In this document: in pieces, positions 12,601-27,400 of the stretch
How positions within the stretch are numbered: position 1 is the stretch's first letter
How the letters are laid out: every line of letters begins with the position of its first letter
Assembly: GCA_003116995.1 (NCBI GenBank)
Contig: BDSL01000029.1
Location: 496,001-560,000, forward strand
Direction of reading: 5' to 3'
DNA from: Yamagishiella unicocca
Taxonomy: Eukaryota > Chlorophyta > Chlorophyceae > Chlamydomonadales > Volvocaceae
DNA: 64,000 nucleotides
Translations under genes and position numbers: made by a program
The notes under the pieces: model-generated
The model's database searches: none
Seen by the model: only the letters and a program-made list of their open reading frames with translations
What the model was told of the DNA's origin: nothing

Positions 12601-14379
12601 ATCCAGGGATTTGCAGTAGATGAGGAGGTTGCAAGGGTAGGTTGGGATGGGGGTGCCGATCATAAAAAGTACCGCAACCGCACTTGAAACGCCTACACGC
12701 TCCCTCGCTGGGCCCCCAGCTCCCCGTCCTAGGCTCCTCCCTGGATCACCGTCGCCGGAAGCTCCGTCCCTTTGCACGTTGGCTGCTCCCGCCGGTGCTC
12801 CGAAGCCAACCGTGCGGGCCCCTGCACACCGCACCTGGAGGAAGCTGCGTAGCCGGGATATCAGCGCTTGGTGCTTGGCGGGCAGAGAGGCGATGCCGCC
12901 GCCGCCCGCAGCTGCCCTGGAGCCTGCAGCCCCGCCCGCAGCAGCAGCAGCCTCGTCATCCCCCAAGAGCATCGTGGCCACGTGTGTGTTGTTGGCCAGC
13001 ACGTCCATGGCCAGAACTGCGCAGTGACACGCGCCAAGAACGGGGCAAAGGAAGAGCCAGGTGGAAACCCGTGAGTCGACACACAGAGGGAAAGGCAAGC
13101 AGGGGCAAGAAGGTGCGCGCTGGACGCGAGGAGGGACGGGTAACGGGTAACAGCTGGGTGGAAGAGGAGGGAGGTAATCTGCTCCGCCCTAGGTTTTCAT
13201 CGGTATGGTCCGCTACCGGGGTTGATAGTGCAGACTTGCAGCCGGGGGCTGAGCCAGCCTGGGTGTTGTTCGGCGAAGAGTGCCTCCGGAGGTCGGTTAA
13301 CACCTTTTTCGACCAGCACCCGGTAACCCGCACCAGCAGCCCCACACCCACCCAGGTCTTGCGCCCGCACTTGCTCCAGCAGCTGCAGCGCCGCGAACAG
13401 CCGCCGCTGCGCCAGCAGGGCGCCCACCTGGCCGCAGCGGGACAGAAGCCGCCGCATGGCCCGCAGGCCGCCCACTGCGGTTGCCAGGTGGCGCTGTGCG
13501 GACAGCAGGCCGTGCAGCTCCCGGGCGGTGGCGGCCAGGGCCAGGCCCGTGCGCTGCGGCCACGTGGGGGAGCAACGAGGCGGAGGATGGGCTTCAGACG
13601 TAACCTCGAGATCGAGATAGGAAGGGGGGTGCAGGAGGCGGCTTCTGGTGATCTGGTGAGACGGCGGCGTCTGTGGGAGATGGCGGTTATGGAGCTGCGT
13701 GCAGATGGCTGGTGCAGGCGAGGAGGTGAGGTTTGTGGTGCCAGCACGAGGGAGCTGCGGCGTAAGCCCGTTGGAGCGGAGCCTAATCAAGCGCGCAGCA
13801 CGGCTGGGGAGTAGGGAGGCAGGGCCGTACACGAAGCAGACGAACACGGAGCAAGACGCGAACGAATAACAGAGGACCAGTCCGGCTGGGGGAAAGGGGT
13901 ACACGCTGCTAGGTGCAAGGGTGAGCTGGGGCGCGCGTGATGACGCGGGCCTGCGCGCGCCTCGGGCACTGTCAGCTGCCAGGCCGAACCTGCAGATCCT
14001 CGCCCCCCGCTGCCACCGCCCCCCGCAGCTCCTCCGCCGACGCCACCATACGGTCCAGCTCCGCCACGCATGTGGCGATCTCCATGGCGTGGGACGAGCA
14101 TACGTCCTGTACGACAGCATCCTGCTCGTCCGCCACGGATCTCAGCACGGACTGCAGCAGCTCCAGGGCGGGCTTCCCGTCCAGCAGTGCGCCCCCGACG
14201 GGCTGCGGCTTGATGGGCTTCGCGGGCGAGGTGCGGGATCCACCAGGTGCGTCGCTTCGTGGCGGTGACGAGGCATTTGCGGCGGCCCCGGATGGCCCGG
14301 AGGGGTCGCTGAATACGAGGCGCAGCTGCGCGGGGCCGGGCCGGGCGTCGACATGGAAGGTTGCCATTTGGAGGGGCAT
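6613..14379 (-). CDS. SEC15: Exocyst complex subunit SEC15 (EXOC6)
   Basis: SEC15 is the exocyst subunit that couples Rab-bearing secretory vesicles to the plasma-membrane tether. Sixteen exons: 13990-14379, 13352-13553, 12835-13016, 12526-12591, 12050-12306, 11570-11681, 11243-11364, 10803-10941, 10370-10549, 9667 to about 9946, 9241-9422, 8501-8686, 8006-8410, 7676-7783, 7110-7259, 6613-6837. All but one junction are in phase, giving roughly 1050 residues, longer than the plant protein because of Ala/Gly insertions (exons 1, 5, 13). Family landmarks in order: AVVQDVCSSHAMEIATCV and SAEELRGAV (N-terminal coiled coil), VHIHRCMGRMP, YYLDQRRLQITTDL, VTGFFVVEDAVRT, SRLRYHDLL, NWLPQ, VKAYNMFSMERLAADL, FAEPRQLCALLL and YPSLDLGSLVVIMERYRE. 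Start at ATG 14379 or 14367. The 5' border of the 9667 exon has no usable AG in the coding frame. Confidence 0.9.
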
Positions 14380-14529
14380 CAACAGGGGCCAAGACAGAGG
14401 AAAGGGCCCTCGCTGGCTGATCTCTAGGGTGCGCTGTACGTGTTGGAATGTGGAAAATCGTAAGGAAGGAGAAGTGCCACACACGGTACGGAAGGCGGGA
14501 CTAGCAAGGATTGGGAGCAGATAAGCGAG

Positions 14530-14630
14530 AGCCCTGTCCCCTGGCGGAGCCCTGTCCCCTGGGGGAACCCTCCGTGACAGCTAAGTAACCGTAGCGGTGA
14601 GGGCCCTGTCCCCTGGCAGAGCCCAGTCTG
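14530..14630. repeat. Short direct repeat, three copies of CCCTGTCCCCTGG
   Basis: Three copies of the 13-mer lie within 100 nt just upstream of the SEC15 start codon, two adjacent and one after about 50 nt. They sit in the presumed 5' region of SEC15; a regulatory role is speculative. Confidence 0.5.
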
Positions 14631-14670
14631 ACGGCTGAAGGTGGGGTTTGTAGATGGCCCCGGTGACGTG

Positions 14671-14922
14671 CTACGTGCTCAATAGCATGCGCATGATTTG
14701 GCCTTTTGATACGTCAGGCCGAGCTATTCCTGGGCATCCCCTACTCAGTACGTCCGGCCATTGGACACGCACCACTGGCGTAAAATCATCGTTAACCAAG
14801 CAGCTCTCCACCAGCTCCCGAATGCTCGTCTCCTCGCTGCGTGTAGGCTGTAACGCCTGCTGTTGCTGTTGCTGCTGCTGACCCTTCCCCGCCTGCGATC
14901 CTCCACCGGCATTCTGCTTCAT
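14671..14922 (-). CDS. Possible small Gln-rich protein (hypothetical)
   Basis: An ATG-started frame of 83 codons, ending in TAG, lies between the divergent SEC15 and STE20-kinase genes. It has an eight-Gln run near the start, then a non-repetitive stretch (SIRELVESCLVNDDFTPVV) that looks more protein-like than random sequence. No family is recognised. It could be a single-exon gene, one exon of an unresolved gene, or chance. No splice partner was found. Confidence 0.25.
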   Translation of the reverse strand: MKQNAGGGSQAGKGQQQQQQQQALQPTRSEETSIRELVESCLVNDDFTPVVRVQWPDVLSRGCPGIARPDVSKGQIMRMLLST

Positions 14923-15377
14923 TTTGCTTCATGCTGCTGGGACTCAAAATGTACGCCGCATTAGGCGCATGTAATCAAGGAGCGAAGGGAAACGATACCA
15001 GTATGTTCCGCAGAGCTGTAAGGCAGTGCGAAGCGACGGGTCCCGCAGCTGTCAGTCGTGCAATTTGGTACCAGAAACGCAGGACGTGAAGAGCTGCTGC
15101 GTCACTAAATACGTCTTGTATAGTTCACACATATTTGCGGAAATGCAAGCACATGGTCCTGAGGAACAGTTCTATATGGTTCCGCACAGAGTGGAGCGTG
15201 GTACAGGAAGCTGTACCCGGACCTAACCTGCTGACCACCCTTAGCTAAAGATTGTACAGGGAGCCATATACGCGCTCTTCGGTATGACTTAGGCTTGGGC
15301 CCCTCCGCCTCCTGTCGAGCGGAGTCATCGACGGACGCCAGCGCAAGACTCATAGTAACTGATCCAATTTCCAAACC
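14923..15377. other. Upstream region of STE20-like kinase
   Basis: No convincing gene; presumed promoter and 5' untranslated region of the kinase that starts at 15378. Confidence 0.4.
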
Positions 15378-20818
<5,441 letters not shown>

Positions 20819-21047
20819 GGTGCAGGTGTACAGTTGGAGGCTGACGGGAGGATGGTCGTTGTGCGTCTCTTAAGAGGCAGGAGGCCTCGCTGTATGGAAT
20901 GAAGCGGAAGCGGTTTCAGGGCAGGGTGCCTGGATTTCGGTCAAGTAGGATTTACACTAGATACCCAGGACATGTACGATTAGACGACCGCACGAGGGGC
21001 GCGACCAGTCATGAGGCTACGGGCGGGTGCTCAGAGGCCCTACGTTT

Positions 21048-21082
21048 TGTAACACGTGTGCTCCGAGGCCCTACGGTTGTAA
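21048..21082 (+). terminator. Two TGTAA polyadenylation signals after the STE20-like kinase
   Basis: TGTAA occurs at 21048-21052 and 21078-21082, about 230-260 nt past the stop codon. Each is preceded by a copy of GAGGCCCTACG, so the signal itself sits in a small direct duplication. Confidence 0.55.
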
Positions 21083-21493
21083 GGGCCATGGCGGAACTCG
21101 TTCACAGCGCAAAGATTACGACGATGGGCTGACCCTTCCCATGCGTCCCAGGCAAGGATGAGGCTGCGGAGGCTCAGGAGCTGTTACACGGTGGAAGCTG
21201 CGGTAGGAGCCGCACGGGATTGCAGCACGGCAGACATGCATGAGTTAGTAGCGGCATTCCGGCATAGGCCGGCATGGGATCGCAGCACGGCACATTACCG
21301 GTATTGCCCTATTGGTACGTTTGCAGTACAAGAAAGCCGCAGACGACGTTTTCATGGTGAGAAGGAAGGGGATGGCATCTGCGTACTAACAACAGCAGCG
21401 CACAATAGCGACAGTGTTCACGGTGTCATGGCTTGCAGGTTCGGCACAGATAGTCGCCAGCCGAGAAGGTTCTATGTTAGATGTCTGCTTTGG

Positions 21494-24400
21494 ATGATGT
21501 TGAGTCCTTTTGGAAGCTTTGGCGTCTGCGGTCAGGCGCTGCTTCTTTCAGCGGGCCCGAGCAGTCAACCCACACTTCACGGTCGCCTGATACTGGACGC
21601 TGATACCGCTGTTGTATTTAACGAGTATGATTTATTGATAGCTTTTGCTCAACCTTTGGTTCGCACAATACTTCTGGCGTCCCCGGTAGTGGAATTCATA
21701 AACGACGCCGGAAGGCGTGCCAGGGACGCTGACAAGCAGCCAATACTGATTACGCGCAGCATTGTCATGACTGGCAATGATGGCTTAACAAGTGCACCGG
21801 TTCTTCGTTTGAACTTCGTGAAGTCCCTAGTAAGTTGTGACAGGGATGCAGCACGTCTTATCCTTACAACTATGCATGCATCCCTGTGGCATATGTTCGA
21901 AGCACGAAATGCTGCGGCCGATTGCCGGTGGAACCAGGTGGCCTCCGTTGCGTGTTGAAGCGGCAGTACGCACGGAGTACCTAAGGGACGTTTCTTCTTG
22001 CAACGTGCATATAGCCAATTAACAAAGGCATACTTAACACCTACCTGTACACCTTGTGTTGAAGGTTCCTCCGTGCTGCCTTGCAACCTTGTGGGACCCC
22101 AGATCCGCTTAGCTGGGGGCGTAACCATCGTGTTCCGCGATATGGTGGTCGAAGGCATCCGCAGCGACAGCCCGACACAAGCGCCAGGCAAGCTCATTTT
22201 TTTGGTCGTGATCGATCGATATCATGCGTTTGTATGCTTTAGCGTGCACACGCAATCGAGTTTTTGCCAGAAGATGGGGGAAATGCCGGCGGTGGTTCCC
22301 ATGGGACTACTGGTGTAATGGTTTCCAATGTCCGGGGCGGGTGCATAAATGGTTGATGCGGGACTGCCAGTACGAGGGTGTTTTGGTATGGCGGTTTACT
22401 CGCTGCTATCTAGTTGAGGCTTCAACCCTGCGCATTGAAGGAACGATCTATCCATCCTTCACATGCGCAAGGTTGAAGCCTCACCTATATAGGTGTTGGG
22501 TGACGATTTAGGCGATTTAGCATCGCTTGCAGACGCGATTCCACAATATAAGTAGGATCTATCAACTGGTGCTATATATATGAGAGTGATTGCTTCCTTG
22601 ATTTTCATGCTCGGTATCAATGGCTTGGTAGGGGTGCGTGGGGAAAAACTCCTAAACTCAACATCTTCATGCTGTGAACGACACGTCGCCCGTTGTCCGG
22701 TTCAAAATACAGTTTCCCTGCTTACTGCCTTCCGCAGGTTTGGACATAGTAGCGCCAACCCTATCCGCGGCCGGACAATCCGCCCAGATAGCATTCGAGC
22801 ACTCAACTGCAGTAATTGGTAAGTACGGTAGCGCTCTCTAGCAGCCGATGCGATGCCTCTAGATAGAGGGGATACGTATGCGGACGTACGTACGTGTTTT
22901 CAGAAAGGACACACGTACGTGTTTTTTCCTTTCTTAGTACAGCAGAAGGACCGCATGCTGTTGTACCACCAGTCCTTATGGGTGGTAGAGATAACTATCT
23001 ACCGGTAGGGCGAAGTGCGTGCCAAAGATAAGTCAGAGCGAAGGGCTCCGCTGGCGGGCGGTCGTACAGCACGACCGGGCGAACCCGCTACAGACAGCGA
23101 CAGGCGAAGACCGCTAGGTATCAACCGATAGATAAGTAAGACGGAAGTCAAGGAGACTTCTACCATCCAGTGACCAGTGTCACGGCGACGCAAAGGTGCG
23201 AAGCCCCGTGGGTCGACGGTCAGTAACGTCGAACCACAAGTAAGATGCAGTTAATAAGTTAGTTACGGCCAGGTACGTAAGACTCCGGTCGGCAAGAGTA
23301 AGTAAGGTTAAGTGATGTAAGGATACGTAATAAGAGTAGGCAAGGGAGACTGACAGGCCCAACTGGTACCGTAGTACAACACATGCATGCATGCAAGGCG
23401 ATGGATTATTGATACTTGCGGGCCGGCGGCGGCCAATCCTCGCGTTAGGGACATCATGGAAGTAAAACCTGTTATATGCCCCAGCCAGAGACTTACACAA
23501 CCCTATCTTGCAGCAGAAAATACGGGACAGACCACTGTGGCACAGTACCATGCATCTTTGACTAGGACTAGGAGCCCATACATGTGTATGCACCCTTTCG
23601 CACCCTATCCGCGAAAACAGTGGTTCCCAACAATAAAGACAGGAAGTAAGTAGGTATACGCGTCTAAGTATAAGTGTAACGTATGGATTTCCCGGGCCTG
23701 GACGGAGGCACGGCACGCTTCGCGCGTGTAGCAGTGCGTCCGTCCAGGACATGCCAGTAGTGCCACTTTATCCCCTATGACGGCACCTGAGCGAGAGTCT
23801 AACCAGAGAGTTTATCAACAATCGCCGGTTTCATTCTAACCTTCAACGGCTTGCTTTTCAGCAAGTACCGGGGATGGAGGCAGGGAGAGAGTCTGCTGCT
23901 GGGTGGGGGCCCTGGTACGGGTAGAGCAGCATGGATCGCAAGGCTCTTCAGCTGTGTCCATGTCGTCCACACACTCATACTGGCACTCATTATTGGTTAA
24001 ATGCTCTGCCCGGGAAGTGTGGATCCAAGGCCCTGACGAGGGGGCCTTGTGATACGGGGTGGTTGATACCCACCTAAAGGCCAGTGTCTCTAGGAGGCGC
24101 TGGCACATGGATAGGGGCCTCAGAGATACAGCAGAGAAACTGCGTAGACAAACAACTGATCAGTAATCCCTAATGGCCTCAGATCTGAGAGCTGCGCGCC
24201 GGAATAAATCCCGGGGATTCCTATAAACCACGCCGGGCTTCGGCCGGAGTGCAGATTATTACTATAATTTTTTATTTTTGCCGCTTTATCCCTAGCTTGG
24301 AATTACCTAGGCAGTGCCGCTTTGACCCTAGCTTGGAATTATCTAGGCGCCATCCAAACTAGGAAGCCGCCGATGTACGGCCTGAAGACACTACGTACGC

Positions 24401-27400
24401 ATGCTTGGCAGCGTTTGGGTTTCCTACGGCAGGAGCGTTTCGTAAATCGAAACGTAGTTATACAGTTGACTTGACAGGGCCCGAAAAGCAGAGGCACCTG
24501 GCGAATGACTGGGGAACTTTTTCCTACTGGTTTAATACTGTTGCATGGATGCATACTGTTGTATCCTGGGCACTACGAGGATGGGTCGAAAATGGATATC
24601 CGCTTGCAAGACCTTTTATAGAAGGAGTAGTACAACAGATAGCGGTGTCGGCGTTTTGAACGTACATATATATTTGCTTTACATGAGAGAAGCAACGTCA
24701 TCATGATTCCGTCGCACAGCAGTCACCATGCTTCCGTCGCAGCCGTTAACTTATCGAACACCATAGTTTCGCACTAGTATCTATTGTACACATTATTTAT
24801 ACGATATCAAGCACGAAAGTGAATAGTGGACATTCCTGAAGGCTAATTTAATACCTTCTGGCACAAGGTCGACTAAACACACGGTATCTTCGTAAGAAGA
24901 AAACATCGTGCAAAAGTGGACATACCTTCGTTGATGATTCACCCCGTATCTTCAAAACTGGAAGGACCGGCGAGCGGTCTCCGGGCTGTACGTTAGGAAG
25001 CCCATCTATGCGTTGGATCGTGGTAGGCAAAACAGGAAGCCGGGGCGCCACCGCCCCCACGCGCCCAGGAATTATTGCATGCTCGGCGGGGTGCACCCAC
25101 TTACTTTGTGGGAGGCCTACAGCTAGGAAACGGTGAGCAGGCCGGTGTCTGCGTTGTGCAATACTATGTCACGTCGTGTGTCCCTTCATCATCTTTTTCC
25201 TGACAATCAGCACCATCATACGCCTGCTGCATGCCGCACATGCAGCGGCGTGCTTCCCTGCAGATGTACAGGTTGTGGACGCCGCCGTTATACCGCGCAA
25301 TTACCCAGGTGTTCAAAAATTCAATCTGCACTATCCTCAGGTAACTGCAAGCAGCACTAAAAGGCGAAAAGCGTCTCCAGGTCATTACTCGTTTTTTATT
25401 TAGGTATGCGAGTATGCCCGCTGCCTAGGATATATACTAGCCGGTATGAAGAGAGGCACATTAGTTAGCATTCATGCATTAATCTGTGGGGCAAAATAAT
25501 TGCAGTATCTGCCAGCCAGTATAAACGGGTTAGCTGAGTTCCGTACGAAAAACAGCAAATGCTTATGTGCAGTCGGTGTTGCAGAACGAAGTGGGCTAGC
25601 CTCGGTTGGTAGAGGCGGGTTACCGAATCCGTTGGCCCGCCTAATAATGTAGCTATTCGTAATAACAATTTCCTCTCTACTAAGGATGGAAACCCGCTTG
25701 CTCTGCGGAAGCAAGAACTCAGGTCCAAAAGGATAACTTGATCAAGGGAGAGAAAGAATCCTGCTGAGTAGAAAAAGTGCAGAGGCAGGAATACTGAGTA
25801 ATGCGCAGCCGGGGAACGACCCGATTCCGAGTCAGCTTAACGTCCCCAGCCTGGGGTCTCCGCGAACGCTTATATATAGCACCCAGGCGCTGCGGCCTGG
25901 CATGTCGTACGGTGACGGCATGCCGCAATTAAACATGTGCAGTTACTCGTGCACTGAGTCCCGTGACCATAAGCTGCCAGAGGCTTCATTGTGATGACTC
26001 TGGTCCTTTGAACCAACCGTAGCTACTGGAAAACATTCTTAGGGACGGGAGGGAGAGTCTCAGGCTCTCGACCTCCAACACGCGCGTCTCAGGCTCTTAG
26101 CGTTGACACGGAACCCTTGCGTTTGGTAGTCAAACCATACATTTGGTTAGTCGGTAAAATTGGTTGGTATATTATTTGTTCAAATATCTTGGTAGGAAAT
26201 CGTGTGTGCCCAAAACCCTTCTACACTACATATTTCTTCGCCCAAGGTTTACAGGGATGGGATGGCTACGTGCACAAAATAGTGGCCACATGTTGCTGCA
26301 GATGGCCCAGCCACGCGCGTACAGGTGTACTCAACGACTGCGTTTTTTCGTTAAAAGTGACGATATGTTTATTGTTTCGCAGTACCACTGGTCGACAGGT
26401 CTGTTCTTCTTCCTGGGTCCCTCTTTCAGTGTCAGGCGATGCGCCCGATGGCTTTATCACTATGGTCTGGGGCCCACTGTAACAGCTAATACTAGCATGC
26501 GTTATAACTACGCCATATTGGCTCAGGTGCGCGGCTTTAGGAGAGGGGTGAGCCGTGCTGACAATCCTGCCGCTCCATTTCCCACTGCATGCTTTGGCAC
26601 GTGAATGGGAGTATGACACTATCCCACTACCGGCCATTATCCGCATGCCCCAATGATGAGTCGGTAGTGGTCAGCTACCCGTGAGGCGTTGTACGAAGTG
26701 GCTTCACCCAGACAGGTCCATAACGCAGCAGGTCCGAACAAGTGGATCCTATCAGTACCTTGCTGAAGGGGGCGGTGATCTGAGTCGTAGGCAAGAATTG
26801 TCTTCGCGATTAAGAAAAATGTGTCGGCATAGTTAACCTAACATGTCGTTACAACAGGCGTGTGTGTTTTGAGTTTGCAACTTATGAAAAACACTGGTTC
26901 CGCCGTTACAGCGCATGGTGGCGGCGGATACCGTTGTTTTTGTGAACTATTAACCAAAGAAGCCACAGGTTGCGCACACTCTCGCACCGTGGAAGCGAAA
27001 CATCCCAGTCTGTGTATGTACCCTTGCGCTGTGCGAACCGCACGATTTAGTAAGCGACAGCAGCGCTGCCCGTCACACAGTAATCATATCAACTATGTCT
27101 GTACCAAACAGGCGAGCAGCAGCCTCCTCTGTATAGTTCCCATCCTACGCAACATTTCTCCTATCGTCCTCGCGCCCCTGCATGTGGTTGCCCCCGTTTC
27201 CCGTTGATTGATATCTCCATTCCCGGATTGTTACAAGTATTTCGTGAAGCCGTGACGCATCCCGCTGAATGCCCTATCCATCCTCTCGTAATGCGCCTCT
27301 CTACAGGACGGGTGCATTAATGATTCTTCCGCGACGCCTGAGAAGCGCTGCTGGGCGCAGAAAGTATACGCTGAGGACGTTCTTGGTGATGGATACGACA

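Larger units (their letters stand above)
22819..25245 (+). other. 2.4-kb intron of the TKL kinase gene
   Basis: Large intron between two ectodomain exons. It contains a block of short hairpins (about 22880-23240), a longer inverted repeat at 23697-23748, and a 36-nt duplication at 24280-24349. Open frames here were not accepted as exons because phase continuity and family resemblance join 22818 directly to 25246. Confidence 0.6.

Noticed and set aside
12684..13814. 376-codon plus-strand frame opposite SEC15
   Set aside because: Arg/Gln-rich antisense shadow of GC-rich exons that are well supported on the minus strand.
23514..23645. Candidate ectodomain exon in the large TKL intron
   Set aside because: It has plausible splice sites and phase, but inserting it breaks the family order; the exon at 25246-25340 joins 22818 in phase and gives the expected CFPAD segment.
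23836..24108. Minus-strand frame suspected as a retrotransposon integrase or chromodomain remnant
   Set aside because: Only vague resemblance and no conserved catalytic or chromodomain residues; no terminal repeats found around it.
24405..24659. 85-codon plus-strand frame in the TKL intron
   Set aside because: No good splice sites and no match to the ectodomain family order.
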